Of a stretch of 64,000 nt of DNA, positions 38,301 to 53,069 are shown piece by piece (within the stretch, counting starts at the first letter, position 1; each line of letters opens with the position of its first letter). Both the position numbers and the translations under genes were made by a program. The stretch is taken from positions 100,745,311-100,809,310 of the forward strand of contig CM067082.1 in the NCBI GenBank assembly GCA_034008185.1. Direction: 5' to 3'. Below the pieces are notes generated by a model. The model was not told where the DNA came from, did no database searches, and saw only the letters and a list, made by a program, of their open reading frames with translations. Source of the stretch: Gorsachius magnificus. Taxonomy: Eukaryota; Chordata; Aves; Pelecaniformes; Ardeidae.

Positions 38301-40691
38301 TGTAAAAGAAAGGAAGTTTTTAATTTAATCTTTTAACAGGGGGGAAGATGAGCATACAGACTAGAAACAGCAGTTCTTCCCTTTGTGTTGTTGCAATATT
38401 CAATTCTCTACCTGGCGCTGTGTGGGAGGCAGTTTGGATTGTGGGACAGGCTTGATATTTCTGCTAAATGATCAGCAGGTAAATGATTGTGCTGATATTT
38501 AATTGTCAACTTTTAGGTTCAATAGTTTAACAAGTCGCTGTGACAGATGAGGCAGCTGTTGCATCTCAAAGCCGTTTGGGTAGCATTTACTTTGTCTCAC
38601 CCCGTGCACTTCTTCAAAGCTGTCTTCATAACCGTGATAACTAGGGAGGGGAGCGAGGAAAAGGAGAGGATTGTGCAGCTGTGGGTGCATCCTGGCAAAT
38701 GCAGAAAGTCCTGCCAGAGGTTCTTGACCCAGGGTTTGACCACAGAAGTACACACCGTCCTGGTAAGTACTGTGATGTTCTGTGAAGCTAACGCCATAGC
38801 TGAGAGATGGGACTCCACATCACTGGTGAGAAACACCAGCCAGCAGTTTGACAACTCAGTATTCATTGCACTGTCCTTTTCCTACCCATACTATTATCAT
38901 TTTCCCAAGTAATTATTATTGCCCTCCTGGACAGCTGATTAACTCTCTGTAAAATTCTGCTACATCAGAAGCAGGGGAACTTGCCCTTTTCCAACATGTT
39001 CAGCAACTCTGATACCTTTTTATTGGTCTGTGCATTTTATTATACTTCTTTCCCCATGACAACACGAAGTGGTGAACAGCTGGCCAGCTGCAGAAGTGCT
39101 TGTGCAACCAGAGAAGGTTGGGAAAGGGAGAGGTGGGAGTCTGGTTGAGAATTGCTTGCCAGCTTTACTGCAGAATTATGATTAAAATGTTTTGTTGAGA
39201 GTTTAATATATGTGCACGTGAGAGTCAGCAAAACAGCTTGGGCTGCCTTCTGTTTCCTTCTCTATTTGTTTAGCGTACAATTTCTCAAACGTCACGTTTA
39301 GTGTAGTAACTCTCTATTCTATTAATATGATATTAATCTGACTTTTAACTCCTCCTCCTCCTGTTGCACTTTAAATGAGCTCCCAGTGCAATACCAGATT
39401 TGGGGGGTTGATTTACATCTCCCTTTGCCTAGCACTGATCCCACATCACTTCTTGTGGACTTGTTCTAAGTGGACGAGGGAGTGAACAAATGGAAATGAT
39501 GGTTCCACTGGAGAAGCCTGTAGTTCCTGGTGCAGGAGAAACCAAAGTGCTCTCTGGGAACTGAGGTCACTTGTTTTATTAAGAGTCCATCAATATACAG
39601 TTCATAAACCATCAGTAGCTCTTTGGATGGATGTAAATCAGCAGCTGTAGTTTATGTTACTCAAAGTATTGCAGGCTGCTTTTGATAATATTTTAGATGT
39701 TTTCATGATGTACGTATAATCAGATGGAATACCTTCGCAGCAAGGGATCCAGGGATCCATACTCACATAATCCATTACAGACAGTTATGATGTAGGTACT
39801 TCAGACTTACAACAGTTATTTCTCACAAATTATAACTGGGAACATACGTAGGAAATACAACATTTACAAGGGGAGAAGGGGCAAGGGATTAAGGGATAAA
39901 TTTGCCTGTCCGCAGTTGTGCTGTTAGGAAAATATAGATACCCATGCTGTGATTCATCTTGCCAAACGTTAGACGTCTGCAGCTAACTATTTGCAGTTGC
40001 TCCTTTTATGCTGAGTAGATGAGTGGGCAGTTTGAGAGTATCATTTATTTGATTTACTGTAGATGTTTGCCTTAAGATGAGTTGCACCCCCCATACAGCT
40101 ACAGCCTTAGGCATTGTAGGTGTTTGTGTTTACTCAGATGAATCTCACCCCCATTTCCTCTCCTGAGTGAAATATTTTTCAGAAGGAGAAGTACTTTATG
40201 AATTGCCTTCATTTTTATTTCTGTATATTTTCAGAGGATTTTCATTGTGGGTGCAAATGTGTACATTTTGTAAGTCCATACTTTAATTAGATATTTTTCC
40301 TCTCCAACATACAAGGTCTAATTGCTTCATCCTCATGTCCTCTGCAGAATTTGAAACTGGCTGTGTGGGGGATGGTTGCCATCTCACACCTCTGATGATC
40401 CCTGAAGATGACCATTACTGTGCTGACAAGTACTTCCATAATGTTTTCTTAAAGCAATGGACTTTTTTTCTAAAGTGTTTTGTTAAGAATTGGAGCAACT
40501 TGGAAAACTGAAAAATGAGTGCAGTTGTGGCATTTTCATGCTAGCAAAGATACAGCATTTGCTTTTCTATATTTTTACTGGCTGTAAAACAGAACATTTA
40601 AACAAGAGCCTTTATGATAAATTTTAAAGGTCACTTTTGCAAAAGCAAAAACAAAATACCCGACAAGATAATGTGGACTTTATTCCTCTGA

Positions 40692-40717
40692 TTTTTTTTT
40701 TTTTTTTTTTTTTTTTT
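40692..40717. repeat. Poly-T run (26)
   Basis: This is the longest homopolymer in the window. It could be the poly-A tail of a minus-strand retrocopy, but I see no recognisable body on either side. Confidence 0.88.
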
Positions 40718-43329
40718 AAGAACAGAAGGCCAATTAATTGCCCAAGCTTAATAGCAGCTCACTTGGACTCCCCTCTGTTCCGAAATCAGCACTGTGGTTT
40801 GTGGTTTGTTGTTCTGAATAGTTAGGAAAACTGTCAATCTTCTTGAAATCCATTTCTGAATTCAGAAGACTTGTATGACCTGAAATCTGTGATAAATGTT
40901 GAAAAAAGAATTATATAATTTACCTGAAAATTGTGGAAAGAGTGGTCCTTGGCTTTTTTCCCAACTACTTTTAACTCCCTTTCTTTCTTTACTATGTGTT
41001 GTTGCTCTTTGTTGTAATTTTTCATCTTTGTTTGGTAGGTTCTTTTATTTTGTTTGTTTTAATCCAGAGCATAATGAGAATGAGCACTAGAACAGGGAAT
41101 TAAGAATTAACTCAGTAATCTGACTGTTAGCACATTCCTCATTTTCAGCTTCACTGGAAAATTAACAAACATCATTTGGTGCCTCGTTCCACCTCCTTAG
41201 GGAGATAAGGAATGGTCCTCAAAGTTTGTTTAAAGTAAAGGAAGTAATTTGTTCCCCTTCCCTGAAACACAGTCTCTCTAGCAACTTTAATATTTGAAAT
41301 GTAAAAGCTGATGTAAGGCATCATATCCTGGATATTAAACAGGACTCTCTCCTTCCAAACTACCTGTAGTCCTGACTGTGTCAGCTCCTCTCCCTTCTGA
41401 GAGCAACCTAAGTCTCAGTAACGTTTTGGAAAGACCAGTTCTATTAACTACAGTATTTTGGAGAGATTTTTAAAGGCATGACAGAAAAGCACAGGAGTCC
41501 TGTTATATTGTGTGCCTTGGCACATCCTTAAGGTCTTCAGTAGTCTTGGAAATTGTAGCGTTTAGTCATTCGCTTTTCCACTGATTTTTCAGCAAACACA
41601 AGTTATGGTTTTGGCTTTCTGAAATTAACTGGACTTAAAAGAATCCTTACTTTACTCAGGTGATAGGATGACCATGATTTCTAGTCAGTATTAATAGATG
41701 TCATTGTATTCTCCAACATGTAATTTTCTTCTCTCTTCATTACATGATACCTTGGAAATTCCCCTTTCTTAAATGCTTGTTTTACAAATCTATGTCCTTA
41801 GGATTTCAAGATACACATTTCTAGTTTCAAATAAAAATTAAACCTAAACCCATCTCTTTATTAAATCTAATTGCTTGGACATGTCCACTTCCACAGAGGC
41901 AGTAGAAACAATGTACCGTGTGTTTCTGCATATGAATGGGAGCAAATACAAAAAGCAAGTTTAGAATCCAGAGGTTAATTGCTGGTTTTATGTGTGGCAA
42001 TAATTGGACCGATCCTAACTTGCTGAATTAGCAGGTTTCCCAAATAGAGCATTTTGGACAAATTTCTTGTTGACTTGTTTTCCCTTAATGCAGAAATTTG
42101 GCTTTGAATTAATTTAGGCTGCAGGACATCAAATTCTGCACTTGACAGTTTCTATTTCTGTTACTGTTTTCACTTTCTGCATCTTGTCATCATGGCCGTA
42201 AGGCAACCTAGTTTGGCTGTTCACCCCCCTTCTTTATGTTCTGACTTTCATGTTTCTCTGATGAGTACAAGAGCGCTCTGTGAATCCATGTACAAGTAAA
42301 AGAGTTTTTTTTCCAAAAAGTATTAATGAACAACTTTTTCAGTAATAATAATGTCCCATAGTTTAGGAGACAGCACGTAATAACACTGAATCGTCAGTGC
42401 ACTTTACAAACCAGTCTTCCCGCAAACCGAATAAAAACCGTTCATGTGAAAGATGTATGTCTTTCTCAGTTGAAAAGTGGCTGATGTTTTGCATGAGCTT
42501 GTAGAGTACGTTAAACCTCAGTCAGAGAGCATGGAGATATAAAACTGATGGAAAGCCTAAAAGTCTCAAGGAAGTCGGGCAGCTTCGCTAGCCCAAGAAT
42601 CAACGCTGCGTGTAGGAGACTGGTGTGCTGAGAGCTGCTAATGCAACGCCCCTCAGTGTAAACACGTGCTGGCTCTGAAATGTGAGTTTGAAATGTGCCC
42701 TTTACAAAATACCTGTTTCCTCAGACAGGGTTGGATAAACTTCCAGTCACGCGTATTTACAAGGAGTAGTTAAGCTGTGGGCTACAGAGGTTACTGTATT
42801 TTGCTTTGCTTTAAACTGGTATAAATCATAAATGACTCGGCCTCAGTAGGGTACCTTCTGATTTGCATTGTAACTACTAGAGGCCAGGACGAGCTTAACA
42901 TTGTTTTTATGCACTTTTGAGCAAGAAGTAGTGTTTATACTGCAACATCTCGAGTAGCTACGCAGACTCATACACCCACACGCGTCTGATGTGGGAAGAT
43001 GTTCAGTGTCCCTTCCCTTCTTTAGATGGAAAGAACTATGCTTTCCTGCTTACACATCGTGACACAAAGTGGAAGACAACATCTTCTTATTTATCTCGGA
43101 AGTTGCGGCATCTGAACTGGTTACAGGAAAGAAGCTAGACAGTATCCCTCCCACCCGCCCTCCTTCTTCCCTGGGATATACCTTTGCATTGCAGAGTGAA
43201 GTTTCCTTACTCTCTCATTAGAGGTGCAATCCCTGTCAAATCCTAGGCCTGTAACAGCTGTTCTTCAAATCTTGGCGTGTAAATATTTAATGGTGCTTAT
43301 GAATTAGACCCTTCCTCATGCAGTTAACT

Positions 43330-43348
43330 AAAAAAAAACAACAACAAC
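43330..43348. repeat. A-run with (CAA)n
   Basis: A run of A bases followed by three CAA units. Confidence 0.7.
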
Positions 43349-45861
43349 TTGTTTACACAAGCAGTGTATCCAACTGTAAAGGCAGTGTAAAATTGAGGAT
43401 GACACTAGAGTGCAATGTCCTGCTTGGAGATCAGTTGCCCACAGTAGTGGACAAGGACACGGGAATCTGAAGATTTCTGTCTTGAAGGAGGGACTAGGGC
43501 TGACTATTCCAGGTTTCATTCAAGGAATCTTAGTTATTTCCCCATCAGTACCGTTGCATGTGAAATAAGGATTTTGCTACTCTTTCACCAGTTCAGTATA
43601 AAGACTGCTTGACTGGTGTTAAAGTGAACTACATTTTTATAGACGGAAAGAAGGTGCGACTGAAAGTTTCCCCATTTACCTTTTTGCGCTGACTTTCAGC
43701 CCTGCTATACACTTTTGACAGTTCTCAGTCCTTGCAATATTATTTGCACATCATTAACAATTTATACTCCATGTCAAGTTTTAGATAAGCTAATGACAAG
43801 CTGGATAATATATGTGCTGATTTGCACACATATAAAAAATATCTTGGATAAAGAAGCACAGCCAGCTGCAGAAAAGTTGCCAAATACTTTATGGTTACTT
43901 GTGCTTTATTGCTCAGTTGATGTCTTGAGAATATATTGTCTTATTTTGTAGTAGTAAGAAACTTTTCCATATGTGCATGCAATGTCTTTTCTCATGGGGA
44001 AAAAGTTAAAAGCTATGCAGTCTGTATTTTGAGGATTTTTTTTTTAACAACAAAAAGCACTTTCACAATGCTATGTTCTCAGATCATTTACATTATATAA
44101 GTGGATATTTGCATACGTAAAAATGCACATTCAGGTATAAACATCTCTAGGTATAGCGTACATACATGTCTTGGTGGCTAAGAAAGTATAGACATATGCT
44201 GTCATCAAGCCATCACGTAGACATTCAATAAGTTGAGACCTGTAGTAATGTCCAAAAAATCCTGAGAAAACTATTCAACAATCCATTTCCAAAGCAGTAA
44301 ATTTGTATGAAAAAGCAGTGACCCATATTTCTCACCTTGAAGAAGAAAACTGAAGCATCTTCCCCAGCCTGGAGCAGTGTTTAATGTGTGTTCACCACCA
44401 CCTAATGGACTGTGGTTCATTACGTTGTTCTTCAAGTTTCCATGCATTTATGCGTGTATGCAGAAGGGAGAAAATCCCTGTCTGCCTCCCTGTGCTACTA
44501 GGGGGCACGTGGCCTTGCAAGGCAGGAGGAGTGAGAAATAGCAGCTTTGGTAAGCACTCGCATGGTTTGGATGGTCTTGGTGTTACAAGGCAAATTGGTG
44601 AGGTTTGATGGGTCGGTAATTCTGTCATAGGTGGCTTTACTTGAGAGAGTTTTATAGCAGGAGTGCACTCTATATTAATAATGTCTAAAGACATAGCTGC
44701 CCCTCCAGTGCAGGCAGCATCCCAGGAAAACATTAATCATGTTTTCCTGAAGCAGCCAAATTGATTTCTTGGGAGAAATATTTCTTTGTCTACTCGCTGG
44801 CCGTTTCTGAACCCATCACCAGCTTACAGTGATCTGAGCAGCTAATCAACAAATAATTATTGCCTGTTTATCACCCAGGAGAAAGCATACAAATACTGCT
44901 TTAGATTCTTAGTGCAAGTAACTTCATTTTTACCAAGGCATAGTGACCATTTTGCTCTATCAGTTTTTTATGTTTGGGGTTTTTTTCTTCTCTTTTGGAT
45001 CCTTGGGTTACACAGAAGGGAATGTCATGTTTACTATGCAAGGAACAGCTTACATTTATTTATTTTAGGTTTTAATATAATATCTGTTGTAGCATCCTAT
45101 GTAAGCTTTTACAAGCGAAGGAAAGCTCTTCAGTTTTTGTTCACTTTATTTGTATTGCTACAGTTCTCCCCAAGATGTAGCTCAATCCCGCACAGAAAGT
45201 GAGAAGGTGGCTGAAAACGGAGCCCATTAACCGAAGCAGAGCCAATGCTCCGTCAGCTATTGGTGAGTGGGGGAGAGAAAAGCAGATGGAAAGCGTAAAA
45301 GCAGCTAGGATAGACTGACGTGAACCTGAAGAGTTTTGAAAGACCCCTTTATTGTAAGAAATAGGCTAGTCATTTTGTCAGCAAGGACTTTTTTTATCTT
45401 TTGAGCTTTAATGCCTAAAATCATCTGTATTCAGTACCATATACACTAGAATTAGTTAAGGAGATTCACATATGTAACTCGGAGCCTGACTATTGCACAC
45501 TTACCTATCGTAAGTACATGGAGCAGCCTACTGATTTGAGGTGGAGCTGCTTGCTTATACTTCATTGAAAAAGAAAAGGTTTTCGCTCTAAAGGTTATGT
45601 ACTTGCTTTAAGCACTTAACTGGAGTGTGCGCATGAGGATTAAGCCTGGTCTGTTTTACAAAGGCACCGAATGCAAATAAGGATGGAGGAATCTTGGGGT
45701 CTCCCATAGTAATGGATTAGCATGGCAGGCCCTTAATGTAAATCCCTGCACCTTCCCCAGAGGCCGTGGCCCCTGCAGCCTGATGGGAGAGGTGCATCTC
45801 TACCTCATCTTCCCCCGCCGGACTTGCAACCCCCTTAGTCTGCTGTCAGAGAAGGGCACCT

Positions 45862-45918
45862 CACAGAATCGCAAGGGTTGGAAGGGACCTCGGGAGATCA
45901 TCTAGTCCAACCCCACCT
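45862..45918 (-). mobile_element. Very short CR1 LINE 3'-end fragment
   Basis: One CACAGAAT octamer, then CGCAAGGGTTGGAAGGGACC and ATCATCTAGTCCAACCCC, after which similarity stops. About 57 bp remain. Its sequence is close to the copy at 353, including the shared CGCAAGGG variant. Confidence 0.88.
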
Positions 45919-46158
45919 GTACGCTTCCTGATTCGCTTCAGGCCAGGGTAGCTTTAAGGGTTTCAGCTGTTGGACTGAGCTAACCTGGTTAATTTTTTTG
46001 CTCAAAGGAAAGGGACAATCAGTGTAAAGACCTGCTGTGCCAAGCAGGTGAAATGAGCAGTCTGATTTGGAGACGTGCCTCTACCTGAAAGCAGATGTCT
46101 GCCTGTGGAGCTCAGATCTAAAAGTCAGGGTCTGCCACTACTGATGAGTTAAATTTTC

Positions 46159-46197
46159 ATTTTGTGTTGATTTTTCAGGTTTTGATCAACACAAAAT
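46159..46197. repeat. Perfect 13-bp inverted repeat
   Basis: ATTTTGTGTTGAT (46159-46171) and ATCAACACAAAAT (46185-46197) are exact reverse complements separated by 13 bases (TTTTCAGGTTTTG). The stem is too short and the loop too large for a typical microRNA precursor. It could be a palindromic binding site, a cruciform or a remnant of an inverted-repeat element. Confidence 0.85.
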
Positions 46198-49100
46198 ATT
46201 CACATACCAGGTTGAGTTAGCTTAAGTCATTCCCTATAAAATCACACCATCTATATCAGACCATTTTGACTGAGCTCCTGTCTACACATAGGAGACATGC
46301 CCCAGGTGAGCTGGTTATTACAGCCATGATTCACACCAGTCTCATTTAAACTTCACTTGTGTTTTGGCTGTCTCTTGATATTTTCTGCTCCACAGCATCT
46401 GCAGGTGAGGTGGCAAGAATGAATATAGGCTGGCATTTCTTACCAAAAGCTATTTAGTGGTCTGCTTCCCCTAGAAATTTGCCCCTGTAGATGACACCAA
46501 ACTGAATTCTCTTGAACCTGAAAAGAGTGAGCTGCAATAGGGAAGAAAATATTCCCACACACACACTGCCTTCAGTCCTGGTCTTTCCTTCTGGGGAATA
46601 CAGGTGTCAGGTCTGTTTAAAAGCCCTGATAGTACTCAGTGCAGCCAGGATACAAAGAGAATTACTTGACTTTCAGGGTGGACAGTACAGTTATTTACAC
46701 CTCTCTGCATCGCTGCTGTTGGGCCTTCCATTTCTGTAGGATCATGTTCCACAATCTCCAAGAAGGTGATCAGAAGTGGCTTAGAAGTCTCCTCCAGAAA
46801 CCTCTTTTAGGGGCATCTCCACCACCTATTTTGAATCACTTTATGCTTCTAGTTTATGTATGTTTTAGAGGCTCAGAGTCAGGCAACACAGTTCCTCTGT
46901 GGTGGAAGGCAATGGTGGGGTTATTCTGTGCAATTCTGGAGTTACTCAGACATCAAATTAGATGTCTAAAGAAAATGTTATGACTATTATGGAAATTTTC
47001 ATGATTCAAATGCATTGCATTGTGCTTGTTTGTGGGGTGATAACAGGTAATGCAAGTAAGACAGGGTTAAAGCAGTGTAAAAGAGTTTATCAAAGCTTTA
47101 AAAAATACATATTCATCTTTATCTGTTGACACCGGTTGAAGTCCTGATGCCCTTACTTTGCTTATCGCCAAATCTTCCTTGGGCCACTTAAAAGGAAACT
47201 GAAGCATGAGTCTTAGAGTTTGGAAGTAAATAGCCTGTCATGACAGGTGCAGGCCATCTTTGAAAATAGATTGCTCTGTCAATTATAGGTCCATTATGGC
47301 TCAAGTTGCAGATAAGTTAATAGTGGCCTAATATAATGGCTTTATTTATACAGGTTTGTAAGCACACTCTATTTATACAGGTCTGGTTCTGCGTGAGAAA
47401 GCTTTTGTTACACTATAAATGGCTTTTTTGTTGTTTCTTTTCTAGTATAGCTTGAGTCTTAACACAAACTTCTTTCCCCTTTAGTACTGGAAGCATACCC
47501 ATGTCTTATACTGGCATAAATTCATTGCCTTAAATTATTTAAGAGGGATAATCTCTTTTCCATGCATTTTTCTAGCGTTTAGTAGGGTAAAAGGGTTATA
47601 TTTGTTGTTGATTTTACTTTGCAGGGCTGATTTCTTTCTCTCTTTTTATTTATAACATGCTCATTACATGAGTGTGGGAGGTGCCTTATGGATCTACAAG
47701 ATAAGTAAACCTGAGGAGTGATACTGTGCAAATTTTTCTCCTCTTCATTTCCACTTCTCCACGTTCACATTGTATAGGATTGATTTCCAAAAGACAAGAT
47801 AAATATGGAAACCTGACAACTGAAAACACCATCAACTGGGAACTTGTGTCCTGATTACGCTGTCGAGAAAGTGATGTTTGCTTTATTCTGATTTATGAAC
47901 AGGGCAATGACTGGCCAGGTGCTGGGCCAGCATCAACTATTTACTTTCCTACATAAAGAGTGATGAAAGGCATCAGAAAGCAGAAGGAGCAAAATTTTTT
48001 TTGTGTGCCCCAGCTAAGTGGATCGCAGCGCTACTCATGAGCAGCAATCTATCTTTGCTGTTCTGAAGAACATGTTAACCTTTCCGGAGACTGCATCTCA
48101 CTGTAGGGTTTTGGCCTGAAATTTCTCTTCCCCAATCAACATCCTCACCCATAGTGCCTGTTCAGTCAGGAGCGAACAAAAGGCCTGAATACCAAGATCA
48201 AGCAAGCTCATGCTGTTTCTCACCTTGTGAGATTTCAAAGCATCTCAGACATCAGGGTTGAATTCAGCATCGCCACAACTTGAGCTGTGCGCTGGATAGA
48301 AACCTTTCTGCGCCGCTGGAATAAACACGGTACTGCATCAGGTTCAGAATATTCCACAGGCAAAACCACTTGCAGAATCTTAATTCAAGGGTCTGATTCA
48401 AAACCCCTTGGTATCAAAGAGGCAGGAAGCAGGAGAAAAACATAGCTGCCGAGCAAGTATTTAAAAGGATATCTTAATGGATGAGTACAAAGGAGGCAAA
48501 TAATTTTCATGTTCATTGTCAGCATCAGTTGAAAGTGAGTAAGTGATGCAGATAACAGCACTTTTGTAATGGGTTTTTTTTGAGTGAAATACACGCATAT
48601 ATTATATGTATGAACACAAAATCCATGTATATGAGGTCTGACATGTAGGAAAAAATACTTCAGCATTATATTAATGAGCGGCTAATCGTCTCCAATCGAT
48701 AACATCATATCATTCAAAGCATTATGAGCAAATTCTTTTCCTCCACCATCTTTAATTATTTTATAACCTAGGCCAAAAAACTTCGAAAGCTATCAGAAGA
48801 TGTATTGATATGTATCTTCTTTGGCTGCCTGGTGGGGTTTTTTTTGAGAACAAAAGAGAAAATGTAGTGAAATACTTACCTTATTTCAGGTTTGCTTTGT
48901 TTTAAAGCTAAAACACATTAATTACAAGCATAAGGGATTCATTACCCAGGAACTGATAATTGCTTCTCAGTGTCTGGCAGATTATTTTTCATGTGCATGA
49001 GGAAGTTAAAGGAGTTTTGGCTGATGTGGAAAATAATAGTACAGTGCAGTTTTAAATTGCAAAAGGTATTATGTATTTTTCCCCAACTATGCAGTTTCCA

Positions 49101-49692
49101 TACTAGAATGCCAAAAATGTTTACACCCCAAAATTTGGCCCAGACTTAAGTGGCCTGATTTTTCAGAGATACTTAACAAATTCCCTCTGATAACCATATT
49201 TAATAACCATTACAGATACAAATCTCCAGAAGTCTTGGAAATAAAGACTACTACTTTCATCCTGTGATCTATCTTTAGTTTGCTTAGGTGTACCACAGAT
49301 TGCTCCTAATGTTTTTGAAAGTATTTGCTTTCATACTTCCAAAATCATACTATATACTTAGATACCTATCCATGTCACGTCTCATGGGTCATATTTCTCA
49401 GCTGATGAAATTTCATTTTTCAGTCATTGCTGTGATGTCTAGAAGCTATAACCAAGGCTTGAAGAAGCAGTGTATGAACACATAGCATATATACGACCCC
49501 TGCCTCAAAAAGCTCTCAATCTTGCAAAAAGTCTTACAAAAAGAATTGAATACATTGATGAACAAAGGAAAATAAAGCACGGAGGATGTAGCAACAGAGG
49601 CAAGTGGATTTGCATTAACTAGTGGTTACAGCTAGTTACCTCTCCATAACCATGCTGTTAGGGGAAGCATTTTCCTTTTTTAAAAATATGTT

Positions 49693-49735
49693 AATTAATT
49701 TTAAAATTTTTATTTTCAGTTTCTTAAAATTAATT
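49693..49735. repeat. 12-bp AT-only inverted repeat
   Basis: AATTAATTTTAA (49693-49704) and TTAAAATTAATT (49724-49735) are exact reverse complements across a 19-base spacer. Being AT-only, it has limited significance. Confidence 0.65.
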
Positions 49736-52235
49736 TTAATTTGTAATAGTACTGCTGTTCTCTCTGTCTGCCAGCTGATATGTTTCTTTGAGATGCTGGT
49801 TTGTGATGACTGGTTTTGACCATTAGCTGCATCTGTATATCTGAAGTATGATTCTTCTTACCTAATTATTTCTCAAATATGTTTGTGCACATAGGGTACA
49901 TGGCAATATCACATAATGGTGTCTTCCTGCCTTTTCTCTACTCAGAAAAGAATTTCAATCCATGGCATATAAATATATTTTCTCTATTGTTTTTACATTT
50001 TTCCAGGACACTAAGACTGTTTGAATTGTATCTTTCACACCATATGATCTCTTATGCTCCATCTGTTTGGTGAATTAAATGTAATAATTACTATTAACCT
50101 TCATTACAGGGTTTCACTGCCTTTTAAGGTGGATATGCATTTTTCACCAACTTTTACACTACCAATTACAGAAATTACAACATAAAATACTGGCTGCATT
50201 TGCTCCTTGCTTTTACAGCAGAAAGTAATATTTGCTGTCTGATTCCTTTATGGTTTAACACAGTGTGTAGAAAAAGTTTCCTTTCTGTACAAAGAATGAA
50301 ATAGGAAAGAAAATTTTGGCCACTTTCTCAGTTGTGGTGCATTGGATTCCTGGGTAGGCATGGGCTAGGATTTGAGAATAAATTTTGTCCAGTGTTGTGT
50401 CCTTACATAACACTTTTTTGCCAACTGTGTGGGTTCAGCAGTTGCCAGGAAATGCAAATTTAGAGCTGAAATGCTATATGAATAGCTATTCAGCATCAGA
50501 GCCTCATCAAACCTAATTTTTTTGGTTCAGTCATAGTATCAGCCGAAATAATCTCTTGATACTTGATAAAATTGGTTTGCATATTGGTGACTACATAGTT
50601 CAAGGCTGAAGAAGGCCATGGTGAATCAGAACATGCAGTCTTAATTCCTTCAAATGTGTCCATGAAGTGTGGAGGCCGTATGTCACTATTTCACTGGTTG
50701 TGTATTGGTATAAAACTCGCATTACACTGGGCCCTGTCATCTTTTAGAGCATTTAATATCACACTGCTTTTAAGTCTTGGTGCGATCTACAGAGCTAACA
50801 AGGCATGAGGCTGGCCATTGTGGAAGACATTAGGAATGGCACATGATTTGGAAAGCTGAAACTCCTTCTACAACAGGCCTGTTTTCATGTGTTTTGGGAA
50901 AACTCCTCCTCCCTTGGCAACCACAAGGTGCTGAGTAGCTTGGAAGGCTCAGGTTGTTATTTTGCTAAGGGAGAAGGTGCTTCTTGGTGTGGGGAAGGGA
51001 GCATGAGAGGGATGAATGTGGTAACTGGATAAAGGAGGAGCATGCCTGCCCATAGGGGGAAGAAGGGGGAGAAGACCAAAGGCTGGGTTTGAGAGGGAGA
51101 AGGAATGGTCAGATTACTGCAGGGGCACCACAGTGAGGATGCTGGGGAGCTCGGCACTGACACAGGGAGGTGAGAGGGAGGGTTAGAGACAGCATGCCCA
51201 TGAACTGAAATGACGTAACATGCATTTAAACGTAAATAACATTGTTATTTGCCCTTCAATGAATGGATGTTGTTGCTGCGAATTTAGAATGTCCTTAATT
51301 TTCTACAAGTGGTATTGTAAAAATAGTGTAAAACCCAGTATCTCCCCTCGGGGGTGACCCGGCGCACGCTGCAGATTCCTCATCAGCCTCAGGTGCTGAG
51401 GGGCAGCACGGAGCTTGATGTCCAGCCCTGCTGTTCTTTCAGAGGCAGGGAATGGCACTAGTCCCCAGTTGCTGCTGGGGACCAGGCTGCTGCAGGGGTG
51501 AGGTGGAGCTTCACTCTTCCTTTCTTAGCTTTGTCACCTCAAAATCGGTCCATGCTCTGCTGCATCCTCAGTGGGGCTGCACCTAAGGGCACAGCCTGCC
51601 TCCGTAGGCAGGCTGCTCTGGGCTGGGTGGAAGAAAACACATCTCGTAAAGGTAGAATGTCTCCAGACATGAACTAACATCACTTCTGTATACACAGAAA
51701 GCGTTCAAGGTTTTAAAGTCAGATATCTGTGGATCATCCTTGGCTCTATGTAGATGCTTTGTAATCTCCGATAAGCTTATAAATCCCCTCTCTCTGTTGC
51801 TAAAAACTTGCATTAATACTAACTATACTGGACCATATACCTATCATGGGTCCAGACCTTCCTGGTAGATTTTCAAGTCAAGGCACTTGTCTAAAAAATC
51901 TATTTTAAGTCATTTATGGAGGCTTCTAAAATTTTATTGGTTATAGTCTTTCTTTTTCTCAAATCACTGTATGGTCTCACTGATGGCAGCTGAAGTACCT
52001 GGCTTTACAGACTCAGGCTTGCAAACCATAGCTTCAATAAAATCTTGTTAAACTCCTTTTTATAAATTGGTGCTCCTGCAGTGTGCAGCAAAAATCAGGG
52101 AACATAAGTGTGATAGGAAAGTTTTATTAGCCTTTCTTTAGGATGATCTGCACTATGCACTTACAGCTTTGGCACGCATAATTAACACAGTTAGCCCAAA
52201 TTCATTGCAAAAATGCCACACCGCTTTCTATGTGT

Positions 52236-52269
52236 TTAATATACTGTACATATTAATATACTGTATATA
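52236..52269. repeat. 17-bp tandem duplication
   Basis: TTAATATACTGTACATA is followed directly by TTAATATACTGTATATA, with one mismatch. This suggests a recent local slippage duplication. Confidence 0.85.
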
Positions 52270-53069
52270 TTTTTGTGTGATAAGTACACATATTGTTGGT
52301 TGTAATTACAGTGAATGTCTGTGTGTATATGTACGCTACTTTTCTTCATGATCATAACAGAAAAATGAAGGTAACTTATGATGATTTTTTTTTTTGAACA
52401 GTTATCCTGGCTTCTAATCCTGTAATCACTTTACACAAGGACAAAGCAAGGGCATTTTCCTTGGGCATGTGTAACAGTCATTCCTACTGCCAAAGTACAG
52501 TTGTCTGAACGTAAAAGGAAAAGCTTTAATAACACAGTAAATTTACACCCTTATCTGTGCTTGACAAAATTCTAGCCATAATTTGGTTTGACCATATATA
52601 CAATATATGTTTTTATTTAAGTAATAATGACTGAGGCACAGAGCATTTCCTGAAAATTAATGGCTGGCTGAAAAATTTTATAGCCCAAATGCAGCCAAGG
52701 GCCATTAATCCCAACTGGTCAATTCTCCATGAAATGCCTTATGTCAGGGGTCATTTGTTACATTCCTGTCCCTCCCACCCACCAATAAAGAAGTAAAATT
52801 AAATGTTACTTTCCTCGTATGGCATCACCGAGCCTTGAAGCAGCTGCTGGAAGCCCCTACTAGAAAGTGTGGCTGTTGCTGCCATAGCAATGAAAGTTTC
52901 TTAGTGGATGAGTGATGGAGAACCTTTTAAGAATGGTCTTTCGCTGTCTATTACTTTACATTTGTTAGTGAATAAAACTCTTCAGTTTGCTTCTTGGAGC
53001 TGGCAAGGAGGTGAAAAGACTGCTATGTTTCCCTTGCCACCAGAAAAGTTGTGGCGTTAGGAAGGTGGT

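Larger units (their letters stand above)
30001..45861. other. Intron-like sequence, no gene seen
   Basis: Nearly 16 kb without a recognisable transposon or exon. It has poly-T tracts (32063, 32317 and 40692), an AT/C tract (35289), a short CAG run (about 36116-36129) and a GC-richer patch at 37.5-37.95 kb. That patch holds a 185-codon minus-strand frame (37484-38041) with no recognisable domain, probably a chance frame. Confidence 0.45.
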
